Part shown: piece after piece, positions 47,966 to 56,609 of the stretch
How the letters are laid out: each line of letters opens with the position of its first letter
Numbering within the stretch: position 1 is the stretch's first letter
Assembly: GCA_036498265.1 (NCBI GenBank)
Contig: DASYFT010000018.1
Coordinates: forward strand, 62,001 to 126,000
Direction: 5' to 3'
DNA from: Palsa-744 sp036498265
GTDB taxonomy: Bacteria > Actinomycetota > Thermoleophilia > Solirubrobacterales > Solirubrobacteraceae
Length of the DNA: 64,000 nt
Translations under genes and position numbers: made by a program
The notes under the pieces: generated by a model
What the model was told of the DNA's origin: nothing
Seen by the model: only the letters and a program-made list of their open reading frames with translations
Database searches by the model: none

Positions 47966-49552
47966 TTGAGCAGCACCACTGCCGGCAACACGGCGGAGCA
48001 CCCGCGGAGCGGCCCCAACGGCCGCGACGGATCGCGCTTCGGCGTCGCTGCCGGCCACGAGCACTACAAGTGGTGGGCACTGTCATGCACCAGTCTCGGC
48101 ATGCTGCTCGCCGCCACGAACTCCGGCACGCTCATCATCGCGCTGCCGGACCTCGAGCGCTCCCTCCACACGAGCCTCCTGGCGCTCGTGTGGGTGATCC
48201 TCGCCTACCTCATAGCGGCCACCGTGCTCGTGCTCATGGCGGGACGCCTCAGCGACCTGTTCGGGCGCAAGCGCGCCTACGTCGGTGGCTTCCTGCTGTT
48301 CGCGCTCGCCTCCCTCGGAGCCGGTTTCTCACCCAACGCGACCGTGCTCATCCTGTGGCGGGTGCTCCAGGGAATCGGCTCGGCGTTCCTGTTCGCGAAC
48401 GCAGCCGCTCTGGTCACAGATGCGTTCCCCAGAGAGCAGCTCGGCCTTGCCATGGGGGCCAACACGATGATCGCCGCGGTCGGGCTGGTTCTCGGCCCCG
48501 TGCTGGGAGGCGCGCTCGTGGCGATCTCCTGGCACTGGGTGTTCTGGTTCAACGTCCCCTTCGCCGTCGGTGGTGCCGTGTGGGGCGGGCTGATCCTTCG
48601 CGAGCTCGCCAAGCCGGACTCCATCCGGGGCTACGACGTGCTCGGCACGACCATATTCGTGCTCGGGTTCACCGGCCTCGTGCTGGGCGTCTCGCGCGGG
48701 GGCATCAGCGGCTGGAACGACCCGATCGTGGTGGGCGGGCTCGTCGCCGCCGCGGTGCTGCTGCCCGCGTGGGTGCTCATCGAGAAACGCTCCCGCGCTC
48801 CGATGCTCGACCTCAAGATCTTCCGCAACCGCCTGTTCGCCGCCGCCAGCGCCGCCGCCTTCATCAACGGGCTCGCGCGCTTCGCGCTGATGTTCCTGTT
48901 CGTCTTCTACTTCCAGGGCGCCCAGGGCGACTCGCCGATCGAAGCCGGCATCCGGCTGATCCCGCTGGCCCTCGGCATGCTCGTCGCCTCGCCGATCGCC
49001 GGTATCTACGCCGACCGACACGGCTCACGCGCGCTCGCCGCGATCGGAATGCTGGTCTCCGCCGCCGGGCTCGCGGCCATGACGACGCTCGACGTCCACA
49101 CCCCCTACTGGCAGAGCGGCCTGTGGCTGCTGATGGTCGGCGTCGGATCGGGGATGTTCAACAGCCCCAACACCGCCGCCATGATGGGGACCGTCCCCGC
49201 GTACCGCCGCGGCGTCGCCGCCGGTGCGCGGACGCTGCTCCAGAACACCGGCGCGGTCCTGTCGATCGCGTTCGTGCTCGCCATCGTCACATCGGCCATC
49301 CCCAAAGCGACGCTCTTCGCGATCTTCTCGGGTCTCTCCAAGGGCCTCTCCCCCGCGAAGCTCGAGCCGTTCATCGCCAACATGCACGTCGCCCTGTGGG
49401 TGCTCGCGGGGACCTCGCTCGTCGGAGCGGCCGTGTGCCTGCTGCGCCCCGCCCACGTCGGCTCGCCCGTGCCCGCCGACCTCGACCGCGAGACCGCCGC
49501 CGGCCTCGACCACGAGACCGAGTCCGCGCTGCCGGCCGCGGCCATACGCTGA
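47966..49552 (+). CDS. DHA2-type MFS efflux transporter
   Basis: 528 residues from TTG 47966, with AGGAGG ten bases upstream, which decides the unusual start. Helix 1 has GMLLAATNSGTLIIALPDLE; motif A is AGRLSDLFGRKRAY; the motif C region is GPVLGGALVAISWHWVFWFN. In helix 1, D-x-x-I-V is replaced by N-S-G-T-L, a common variant in one DHA2 subgroup. The C-terminal half has GMFNSPNTAAMMGTVPAYRR. It precedes a MerR regulator by eight bases, then DrrAB-like genes, so one drug-response operon is likely. Confidence 0.92.
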   Translation: MSSTTAGNTAEHPRSGPNGRDGSRFGVAAGHEHYKWWALSCTSLGMLLAATNSGTLIIALPDLERSLHTSLLALVWVILAYLIAATVLVLMAGRLSDLFGRKRAYVGGFLLFALASLGAGFSPNATVLILWRVLQGIGSAFLFANAAALVTDAFPREQLGLAMGANTMIAAVGLVLGPVLGGALVAISWHWVFWFNVPFAVGGAVWGGLILRELAKPDSIRGYDVLGTTIFVLGFTGLVLGVSRGGISGWNDPIVVGGLVAAAVLLPAWVLIEKRSRAPMLDLKIFRNRLFAAASAAAFINGLARFALMFLFVFYFQGAQGDSPIEAGIRLIPLALGMLVASPIAGIYADRHGSRALAAIGMLVSAAGLAAMTTLDVHTPYWQSGLWLLMVGVGSGMFNSPNTAAMMGTVPAYRRGVAAGARTLLQNTGAVLSIAFVLAIVTSAIPKATLFAIFSGLSKGLSPAKLEPFIANMHVALWVLAGTSLVGAAVCLLRPAHVGSPVPADLDRETAAGLDHETESALPAAAIR

Positions 49553-49560
49553 GGCGGGCG

Positions 49561-50088
49561 ATGGCTTCCACCCCGCCAAGGCCCCCCCAGCCCGACGCCC
49601 CGCCGGCCAACCTGCGCATCGGCGACCTCGCACGGCTCGTCGGCACTACCCCGCGGACGATCCGCTACTACGAGGAGATCGGCCTGCTGCCGGAGGCGCC
49701 CGCCCGGCCCTCCGGCCAGCACCGCATCTACACCCAGGCCGAGGTGGAGCGCCTGCGCGAGGTGATGCGTCTGCGTGATCTGCTCGGCGTGTCGCTCGAG
49801 GAGCTCAAGACGCTGCTCACCGCCGAGGAGGCGCGCGCCGAGGTTCGCGCCCAGCTGCGCATGGAAGACGTCGATCCGCAGCGCCGGCGCGAGCTGCTCG
49901 TCGAGGCCCTCGGCCACATCGAGCGCCAGCTCGAGCTCGTGCGCCACCGCGTGGATGAGCTGGCGAAGCTCGAGAACGAGCTCTCGGAGAGTCGCAAGCG
50001 GGTCCGGCGCAAGATCCGGGAGGCCGACGCGAACGCCGCCGGCTCCTTCCCGCCGACCCTCGCGGGCACGGGGGAGCCGCGCCGGTGA
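49561..50088 (+). CDS. MerR-family transcriptional regulator
   Basis: 175 residues, ATG start eight bases after the MFS stop. The HTH is LRIGDLARLVGTTPRTIRYY and EEIGLLPEAPARPSGQHRIY, the classic MerR start with R-x-Y-x-x-x-G-L-L and R-x-Y. A coiled-coil dimerisation helix follows (about 75-150: RLREVMRLRDLLGVSLEEL; HIERQLELVRHRVDELAKLE). No metal-binding Cys are seen, so a drug or organic inducer is more likely than a metal. Its GTGA overlap with the ABC ATPase gene couples it to the exporter. Confidence 0.92.
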   Translation: MASTPPRPPQPDAPPANLRIGDLARLVGTTPRTIRYYEEIGLLPEAPARPSGQHRIYTQAEVERLREVMRLRDLLGVSLEELKTLLTAEEARAEVRAQLRMEDVDPQRRRELLVEALGHIERQLELVRHRVDELAKLENELSESRKRVRRKIREADANAAGSFPPTLAGTGEPRR

Positions 50089-50909
50089 GCGCCCCCGGGC
50101 CCGACCCCTCCGTCCTCGTCGACGGGCTCGTCGTGCGCTTCGGCGAGCTCGAAGCGGTGGGCGGTGTCTCCTTCGCCGTCTCCCCCGGGGAGGTCTTCGG
50201 CCTCCTGGGGCCCAACGGGGCGGGCAAGACCACCACGATCCGGGTGCTCACCACACTGCTCCCGCCCGACGAGGGCCGGGCCCTCGTGGCCGGCTTCGAC
50301 GTCCGCAACGACAACCTCGCCGTACGGGCCAGCATCGGCTACATCCCGCAGGCCATCTCGGTCGACGGCGCGCTCACGGCGTACGAGAACCTCGAGTTCT
50401 ACGGCCAGGTCACCGGCGTGCCGAGGGCCGAGCGACGCGAGCGGATCGAGCAGGCGATCGAGACGATGGACCTCGGCCCGATGCTCGAGCGCCTCGCGCG
50501 CACGCTCTCGGGCGGCATGCTGCGGCGCCTGGAGATCGCCACCGCGCTGCTCAACCGCCCGGCGGTGCTGTTCCTCGACGAGCCCACGGTGGGACTGGAC
50601 CCCTCCGCCCGGCGGATGGTCTGGGAGCGGCTGCAGGCGCTTCGCGAGCAGGCGGGCACCACGATCCTCGTGACCACCCACCTCATGGAGGAGGCAGAGC
50701 GCTACTGCGAGCGGCTCGCGATCATCGACCAGGGACACCTGGTCGAGCAGGGTGAGCCGGCGGAGCTGCTCGAGCGCCACCACACCGAGAGCCTCGAAGA
50801 GGTCTTCACCGCGGTCACCGGCCGCCAGATCGACCCCGAAGGCCACGAGGACGAGGGGAGGTTGTCCGATGTCCGCGCACAGCGCCGCGTCGCCCGCCGT
50901 CTCGGCTGA
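50085..50909 (+). CDS. DrrA-like ABC transporter ATP-binding protein
   Basis: 274 residues from GTG 50085, overlapping the merR stop. Walker A is GLLGPNGAGKTTTIRVL; the Q loop is GYIPQAISVDGALTAYENL; the signature is LSGGMLRRLEIATALL; Walker B is AVLFLDEPTVGLDPSARRMV; the switch His is in VTTHLMEEAERYCERLAI. The L-S-G-G-M-x-R-R-L-E form is typical of DrrA-type drug and antibiotic exporters. It is followed by its permease, overlapping by 41 bases. Confidence 0.94.
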   Translation: MSAPGPDPSVLVDGLVVRFGELEAVGGVSFAVSPGEVFGLLGPNGAGKTTTIRVLTTLLPPDEGRALVAGFDVRNDNLAVRASIGYIPQAISVDGALTAYENLEFYGQVTGVPRAERRERIEQAIETMDLGPMLERLARTLSGGMLRRLEIATALLNRPAVLFLDEPTVGLDPSARRMVWERLQALREQAGTTILVTTHLMEEAERYCERLAIIDQGHLVEQGEPAELLERHHTESLEEVFTAVTGRQIDPEGHEDEGRLSDVRAQRRVARRLG

Positions 50910-51708
50910 CCGGCTGCCACCCTCGCTCGCCTCCGGCCCGCTGGCACGGCTGGCCGCGGGCACGCTCGCCATGGCGCAGGCGGAGATGCGAAAGCTTCGC
51001 CACGACCACCTCGACATCGTCACCCGGTCCGTGCAGCCGCTGCTGTGGCTGTTCGTGTTCGGCACCGCCCTTGCGCACAACCGCTCGCTGACGCTCGGCA
51101 GGCTGGACTACCGGGCCTACCTGGCGCCGGGCGTCATGGCCCAGGCGGCCATGTTCATCGCCATCTTCTTCGGGCTGGCCGTCATCTGGGAACGGGACGT
51201 CGGCCAGCTCCAGCGGCTGCTCGCGACGCCCCTCTCACGCACCGCCATCGTCCTCGGCAAGGCGGCCGGGGCCTGCGTACGGGCACTCGTCCAGGCGCTG
51301 CTGCTGCTCGTCGTGGTCGCGATCGCCGGGATCGGCGTGCGCTGGAACCTCCTCGGCGTGCTGGGCACGCTCGCGATGCTCATGCTCGGCACCGCCGCCT
51401 TCGCGTGCATGTCGATGCTGCTCGCCGCCGGCGTCAAGGAGCGGGAGCGCTTCATGGGCATCGGCCAGCTGATCATGATGCCCCTCTTCTTCGCCTCGAG
51501 CGCCCTCTACCCACTGAGCGTCATGCCGGGCTGGCTGCACGTGATCGCCCGCGTGAACCCGCTCACCTACGAGGTCCAGGGACTGCGCCAGATGCTGGTC
51601 GGGGTGGGCGGCGCGGGCGAGGTGTGGCTCGACTTCCTCGTCGTCGGCGGCTTCTTCCTGGCCATGCTCTGGGCCGCCACGCGCGCCTACCCAAAGGCGA
51701 TCCTCTAG
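50869..51708 (+). CDS. DrrB-like ABC-2 transporter permease
   Basis: 279 residues from ATG 50869 with GGGGAGG upstream; the start lies inside the ATPase gene in another frame. Six membrane segments are visible, including QPLLWLFVFGTALAHNRSL, GVMAQAAMFIAIFFGLAVIW and LIMMPLFFASSALYPLSVMP. The E-R-D-V-G-x-L-Q-R-L-L-A-T-P loop and F-F-x-S-x-A-L-Y-P-L segment are ABC-2/DrrB hallmarks. It forms the channel for export powered by the preceding ATPase. The substrate is probably a hydrophobic drug or lipid. Confidence 0.92.
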   Translation: MSAHSAASPAVSADRLPPSLASGPLARLAAGTLAMAQAEMRKLRHDHLDIVTRSVQPLLWLFVFGTALAHNRSLTLGRLDYRAYLAPGVMAQAAMFIAIFFGLAVIWERDVGQLQRLLATPLSRTAIVLGKAAGACVRALVQALLLLVVVAIAGIGVRWNLLGVLGTLAMLMLGTAAFACMSMLLAAGVKERERFMGIGQLIMMPLFFASSALYPLSVMPGWLHVIARVNPLTYEVQGLRQMLVGVGGAGEVWLDFLVVGGFFLAMLWAATRAYPKAIL

Positions 51709-51815
51709 GACCCGCCACGCACGCCTCCCGGCCTCCGGCCGGGCATAGAGAAGATGATGCGGCGGTCGGCCGCCGCCCCAGAACCCCAAGCCGAGCGAGA
51801 GAGGTGAGCACCAAC

Positions 51816-52625
51816 ATGGCAAGCATCGAGGTGGAGCCCAGTCCCGATGGCGTTCCCGGCGCGGTGCGCGACCCATCGCGCGTGCGGGGCGAGGAGCTCA
51901 CGTTCCCCAGCGCCGACGGAACCGACGTGAACGGCTACCTCGCCCGGCCCGCCGACGACGCGAGCCATCCGGCGTTGATCGTGATCCACGAGGCGGGCGG
52001 CGTGGGCGACCACATCCGCGACGTCACCAACCGCTTCGCGAGCATCGGCTACGTGGCCCTCGCGGTGGACATGTACACGCGCGAAGGCGGTCCCCCTCCG
52101 GCGGGCGACCCGGAGGCGCTGATGGAGCGGATCTACTCGATGTCCGACCAGGCGGCGCTGGACGACCTCACAGGCGCGGCGCGGTGGCTGCGGGCTCGCG
52201 AGGACGTGACCGGGCGTCTCGGCTGCATCGGCTTCTGCATGGGGGGCCGCTACACGCTCCTGTTCGCCTGCGCGCGCGAGGAGCTGGACGCCGCTGTCGA
52301 CTGCTGGGGCGGCTTCATCGACCGGTCCACCGCCGACGAGCGCTCGATGCCGCTTCGGCCGGTGCCGCCGCTCGAGCTCGCCGAGACGCTGAGCTGTCCG
52401 CTGCTGGCGGCCGTCGGAGCCGAGGACCACAACCCGTCGCCTGAGATCGCGGCGCAGCTGCTTGAGCGGGCACGCAGGAGCGGCCAGGAGGTCCAGGTCG
52501 ACGTCTACGAGGGCGCCGGGCACGCTTTCTTCGCCGACTACCGTCCCAGCTACCGGCCGGAGCCGGCGGCCAGGCTGTGGCGCGAGATCGTGCCGTTCCT
52601 CGCGCGTCACCTGCAGGAGGCCTGA
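51816..52625 (+). CDS. Dienelactone hydrolase-family protein
   Basis: 269 residues from ATG 51816. The alpha/beta-hydrolase nucleophile is Cys141 in CIGFCMGGRYTLLFAC (G-F-C-x-G-G), the Asp lies in VGAEDHNPSP and the His in YEGAGHAFFADYRPSY. That Cys-Asp-His triad defines the DLH family. PALIVIHEAGGVGDHIRDVT supplies the oxyanion and Glu-containing segment. Dienelactone hydrolases open lactones in chlorocatechol degradation; many homologues have other ester substrates. It follows the ABC genes by about 107 bases and has its own ribosome site. Confidence 0.92.
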   Translation: MASIEVEPSPDGVPGAVRDPSRVRGEELTFPSADGTDVNGYLARPADDASHPALIVIHEAGGVGDHIRDVTNRFASIGYVALAVDMYTREGGPPPAGDPEALMERIYSMSDQAALDDLTGAARWLRAREDVTGRLGCIGFCMGGRYTLLFACAREELDAAVDCWGGFIDRSTADERSMPLRPVPPLELAETLSCPLLAAVGAEDHNPSPEIAAQLLERARRSGQEVQVDVYEGAGHAFFADYRPSYRPEPAARLWREIVPFLARHLQEA

Positions 52626-52762
52626 CCGCCGGAGCTCCCGGCCTATCGTCAAGAAGGTCCAGCGCCGCGTGCGGAGGGCGCGGTCCAAAGGCGCGCTGGA
52701 CGCGCGAGTGGCGTTCATATAGTGCTGGGGAACACGCCCGGCCAGAGAGCGAGGAGAACTTC

Positions 52763-54328
52763 GTGGAGCGCAAATGGTGGACGCTGATCGCGGTCTCGGT
52801 GGCGATTTTCATGTTGCTCCTCGACATCACGGTCGTGAACGTCGCGCTGCCGGACATCCAGCGCTCGCTGCACTCCAACTTCAAGGACCTGCAGTGGGTC
52901 GTCAACGCCTACTCGCTGACGCTCGCCGCCTTCCTGCTGACCGCCGGCGCGCTCGCCGATCTCGTCGGTCGCCGGCGCGTCTTCGTGACCGGCCTGGTCG
53001 TGTTCACGATCTCCTCGGCGATCTGCGGGCTCTCGGGCAGCCCGCTCGCGCTCAACCTCGCGCGCGCCGTGCAGGGAGTCGGAGGAGCGATGATGTTCGC
53101 AACCTCGCTCGCGTTGATCGCCACCGCCTTCCAGGGCAAGGAGCGGGGCGTCGCATTCGGGGTGTTCGGCGGCGTGATCGGCGCCGCTGTGGCGGTCGGG
53201 CCGGTCGTCGGCGGCGTCATCACATCGGGCATCGGCTGGGAATGGATCTTCTTCGTCAACGTCCCGATCGGGATCGGCGCCGTCTACCTCACGCTCACGC
53301 AGGTCGCCGAGTCGCGCGACCCCGCCGCTCGGGGCGTGGACTGGATGGGCTTCGTCACGTTCTCGGCCTCGCTGTTCCTGCTCGTGTTCGCGCTCATCCA
53401 GGGCAACGAAAAGGGCTGGGGCTCCACCGAGATCCTGTCCTACCTCATCGGCTCGGCGGTGCTGCTCGCCCTGTTCGTCGTCGTCGAGCGCCGCCAGTCG
53501 CGGCCGATGCTCGACCTGACGCTCTTCCGGCGGCGGGCGTTCGCGGGGGCCAGCCTCGTGGCCTTCGCCATCTCCTCCTCGATGTTCTCGATGTTCCTCT
53601 ACCTGACGCTCTACATCCAGGACGTGCTCGGCTACAGCCCGCTGCAGGCCGGCCTGCGTTTCCTGCCGATCACCCTGCTGTCGTTCATCGTCGCGCCGAT
53701 CTCCGGGCGGCTCAGCGTTCGCGTGCCGGTCCGCATCCTGCTGGGCAGCGGCATGCTGCTGGTCTCCGCGGGACTGCTCGCGATGACAGCCGTCGACGCG
53801 AGCTCGGGCTGGACCACGCTCGTGCCGGGTTTCATCCTCGCCGGCGCCGGCGTCGGCATGGTCAACCCCCCGCTCGCGTCGACCGCCATCGGCGTCGTCC
53901 ACTACTCGCGTAGCGGGATGGCCTCGGGGATCAACAACACCTTTCGCCAGGTCGGCATCGCCACCGGGATAGCCGGCCTCGGCGCGGTCTTCCAGCACGA
54001 CGTCACGCACAACACCACCGCGGCGCTCTCCGCCACCCGGTCGGGCGACCAGGTCCTGGCCGCCGCCCACGGGCAGCTGGCGGGCGCGCTGGTCTCGGGC
54101 AACGTCTCGTCGGTCGCCCGCTCGCTTCCACTCGCCGCGCGCACCGCCCTGACCCACGCCTACCGGATCGGCTTCACGGGGGCGCTCAGCAGCATCCTCA
54201 TCATCGCCGCGTTCATCGCCCTCGCCGGCTCGGTGGCCGGGTTCGCGCTCGTGCGCAGCCGCGACTTCGTGACGTCAGGGGAGCCCGAGGGGGCGGCGGA
54301 GGCTCAAGTCGGGGTCCCCGCCGGTTGA
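52763..54328 (+). CDS. DHA2-type MFS efflux transporter
   Basis: 521 residues from GTG 52763 with GAGGAGAA upstream. Helix 1 has FMLLLDITVVNVALPDIQRS (L-D-x-T-x-V-N-V-A-L-P), motif A is AGALADLVGRRRVF, and the motif C region is GPVVGGVITSGIGWEWIFFV. MASGINNTFRQVGIATGIAG is in the C-terminal half. Fourteen helices are expected. A TATAGT box near 52713-52718 could be its promoter. No regulator is adjacent. The predicted role is proton-coupled drug export. Confidence 0.93.
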   Translation: MERKWWTLIAVSVAIFMLLLDITVVNVALPDIQRSLHSNFKDLQWVVNAYSLTLAAFLLTAGALADLVGRRRVFVTGLVVFTISSAICGLSGSPLALNLARAVQGVGGAMMFATSLALIATAFQGKERGVAFGVFGGVIGAAVAVGPVVGGVITSGIGWEWIFFVNVPIGIGAVYLTLTQVAESRDPAARGVDWMGFVTFSASLFLLVFALIQGNEKGWGSTEILSYLIGSAVLLALFVVVERRQSRPMLDLTLFRRRAFAGASLVAFAISSSMFSMFLYLTLYIQDVLGYSPLQAGLRFLPITLLSFIVAPISGRLSVRVPVRILLGSGMLLVSAGLLAMTAVDASSGWTTLVPGFILAGAGVGMVNPPLASTAIGVVHYSRSGMASGINNTFRQVGIATGIAGLGAVFQHDVTHNTTAALSATRSGDQVLAAAHGQLAGALVSGNVSSVARSLPLAARTALTHAYRIGFTGALSSILIIAAFIALAGSVAGFALVRSRDFVTSGEPEGAAEAQVGVPAG

Positions 54329-54355
54329 GCGCCGGCGGGCCCGCGCGGCGTGGAC

Positions 54356-54562
54356 TCAGCCCTCCGACCGGTGCCCGGCGCGCTCGTAGCCGGGGCATGC
54401 GAGCACGGGCACGCGGGGGTAGCGTGGGAAGGCGGGATCCTCGCGCGAGCGCCGGCACAGCGAGAAGGTCGAGCCCCTGGTGTTGCGGACCAGCTGCTGG
54501 TGGACGCAGCTGTCGCAGAGCCCGGCGGACGGGGAACGGCTGCCCTCGGCAGATTGGGCCAT
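54356..54562 (-). CDS. Small Cys-rich protein (four-Cys, zinc-ribbon-like)
   Basis: 68 residues, ATG start. Four Cys (16, 19, 36, 56) occur in AGLCDSCVHQQLVRNTRGS, FSLCRRSREDPAF and VPVLACPGYE. The C-x-x-C pair and the spaced Cys suggest zinc binding. The string R-x-P-x-F-P-x-Y-P-x-x-P-V-x-x-C-P-G-Y is distinctive and I recall it in small actinobacterial proteins without assigned function. It is the only leftward gene between two rightward transporters. The regular motif argues against a chance frame. Confidence 0.7.
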   Translation of the reverse strand: MAQSAEGSRSPSAGLCDSCVHQQLVRNTRGSTFSLCRRSREDPAFPRYPRVPVLACPGYERAGHRSEG

Positions 54563-54674
54563 GATGGGAGCTTAGGCCCGGGGCCGTCCGCGGCGGCCGG
54601 GGCGCGTGGCCCGACGGTCCAAGGCGGCCGGAGAGCCGCGCAGGCGGCTGCAATAATTCGTTGAGCACACAACT

Positions 54675-56609
54675 ATGAGTACCTTCTACCGACTGCTGGG
54701 ATTCCTCCGCGCGTACAAGCGCGGGCTTGCCGTCTCCTGGGTACTGGCCAGTACCGCGATCGTCGTCACGGTGGGGATCCCGATCCTCACCGGCCTGGCC
54801 GTCGATGCCGTCAAGCGCGGCGCGAGCCACGGCCGGCACCACGAACTGCTCGCGCGCAACCACGACCGGCACACGCTCATGCTGCTGGCCCTCGCGATCG
54901 TCGGCGCGGTGCTGGTGCGCTGGCTGTTCACCTACATGCGGCGGATGATCGCCGGACGCGTGTCGCTCGGAATCGAGTACGACCTCCGCGAGCTGATCTA
55001 CGGGCACCTGCAGCGGCTCGAGCTGGGCTTCTTCGACCACCAGCAGACGGGACAGCTGATGTCGCGGGCGACGGTCGACCTCCAGGCCGTGCGGTTCTTC
55101 CTCGGCTACGGGCTCGTCTTCATCCTGCAGTCGGCGCTCACGCTCGTGCTGGCCGGCGTGGCGATGATCGTGATCAACCCCGAGCTGGGGCTGATCGCCA
55201 TGGCCCCCACCCCGTTCGTCGTGTTCATCTCCCAGCGCTACGGGCGACGTGCGCGCCCGGCCATCCAGGAGGTGCAGCAGCGGATCGCCGAGCTGACCGC
55301 GGGCGCCGAGGAGAACATCTCGGGCGTGCGCGTCGTCAAGTCGTTCGCCCGCGAGCCGCTGCAGCTGACGCGCTTTCGCCACAGCGTCGCCCGCGTGTTC
55401 GACCAGGCGATGGTCTCGACCCGCCTGGAGGCCCACTACAACCCGATGATCGGGTTCCTCCCCCAGCTGGGCCTCGCCGCCGTCCTGCTGGTCGGCGGCA
55501 CCAGCGTGATCCACGCGCACCTGTCGCTGGGCCAGTTCAGCACCTTCTACCTGCTGCTCAACATGCTCATCTCGCCGATGCGCTCGCTCGGCGTGACGCT
55601 CGGCCTCGCGCAGCGCGCGACGGCGTCGGGCGCGCGCATCTTCCAGCTGCTCGACCGCGAGCCGCGGCTGACCTCGGCGCCGGACGCGCCGGCGCTGGCG
55701 CCGGGGAGCGGGCACGTGCGCTTCGAGGGGGTGTCCCTCCGCTACGAGGACACCGACGACTTCGGTGCGGCCTATCGCCAGCACGAGCCCGGGGCACAGG
55801 ACGGCGGCGGGCACCCGGACGCGGCGCTCGTGCCGTCGTCCAACGGAGGCTCCTCGAGCAACGGGCGGGCGGGCGGCCCGCGAGCCGTGCTGCGGGCCGT
55901 CGACCTCGACGTGCCGTCGGGGCGCACCGTGGCGCTGGTCGGCGCGACCGGCTCGGGCAAGACCAGCCTGGTGTCGTTGATCTCTCGGCTGTATGACGCC
56001 AGCTCCGGACGGGTGCTCGTGGACGGAGCCGATGTTCGAGACGTCGAGCTTCGCTCGCTGCGGCGCGCCGTGGCGGTGGTCAGCGACGACCCGTTCCTGT
56101 TCTCCGCCACGGTGGCCGAGAACATCGCCTACGCGCGGCCGGAGGCCTCGCGCGAGGAGGTCGAGCTGGCGGCTCGCCGCGCCCAGGCGCACGAGTTCAT
56201 CGAGCGGCTGCCGCAGGGCTACGACACCCGCGTCGGCGAGCGCGGGCTGACGCTGTCCGGCGGCCAGCGCCAGCGGCTCGCGATCGCGCGCGCCCTGCTG
56301 GCCGACCCGCGCGTGCTCATCCTCGACGACGCCACATCCTCGGTGGACTCCTCCACCGAGCGGCTGATCAAGGCGGCGCTGGACGAGGCCATGCGGGGCA
56401 GGACCACGTTCATCATCGCCCACCGCCTGTCCACGATCGCGCTCGCGGACGAGATCGTGGTGCTGGATCACGGCCGCGTGCTGGACCACGGCGACCACGA
56501 GCAGCTGCTCGAGAGCTCTGAGCTCTACCGCGAAATCGTCGAGAAGGGCCTTCCCGACGCGGTGTTCCTGACCCGTGACACGCGCGAGCCGGAGGTGAGC
56601 GGCCTGTGA
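54675..56609 (+). CDS. ABC exporter half-transporter with degenerate catalytic Glu
   Basis: 644 residues, ATG start. Six membrane helices (about 1-310) include the coupling helix region ENISGVRVVKSFAREP. The nucleotide-binding domain has Walker A GATGSGKTS (423-431), signature LSGGQRQRLAIARALL and switch His in FIIAHRLST. Walker B reads VLILDDATSSVD, so the catalytic Glu is Asp552. A roughly 45-residue Gly/Ser/His-rich insert (about 355-405) precedes Walker A. This protein is probably the degenerate-site half of a heterodimer with the next gene, whose GTG overlaps its stop. Confidence 0.93.
   Translation: MSTFYRLLGFLRAYKRGLAVSWVLASTAIVVTVGIPILTGLAVDAVKRGASHGRHHELLARNHDRHTLMLLALAIVGAVLVRWLFTYMRRMIAGRVSLGIEYDLRELIYGHLQRLELGFFDHQQTGQLMSRATVDLQAVRFFLGYGLVFILQSALTLVLAGVAMIVINPELGLIAMAPTPFVVFISQRYGRRARPAIQEVQQRIAELTAGAEENISGVRVVKSFAREPLQLTRFRHSVARVFDQAMVSTRLEAHYNPMIGFLPQLGLAAVLLVGGTSVIHAHLSLGQFSTFYLLLNMLISPMRSLGVTLGLAQRATASGARIFQLLDREPRLTSAPDAPALAPGSGHVRFEGVSLRYEDTDDFGAAYRQHEPGAQDGGGHPDAALVPSSNGGSSSNGRAGGPRAVLRAVDLDVPSGRTVALVGATGSGKTSLVSLISRLYDASSGRVLVDGADVRDVELRSLRRAVAVVSDDPFLFSATVAENIAYARPEASREEVELAARRAQAHEFIERLPQGYDTRVGERGLTLSGGQRQRLAIARALLADPRVLILDDATSSVDSSTERLIKAALDEAMRGRTTFIIAHRLSTIALADEIVVLDHGRVLDHGDHEQLLESSELYREIVEKGLPDAVFLTRDTREPEVSGL

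Noticed and set aside
52626..52762. A short gene ending in KKVQRRVRRARSKGALDA before the MFS gene
   Set aside because: The stretch runs as a frame through the dienelactone hydrolase gene's antisense-like bias and has no start site; it is more likely promoter DNA.
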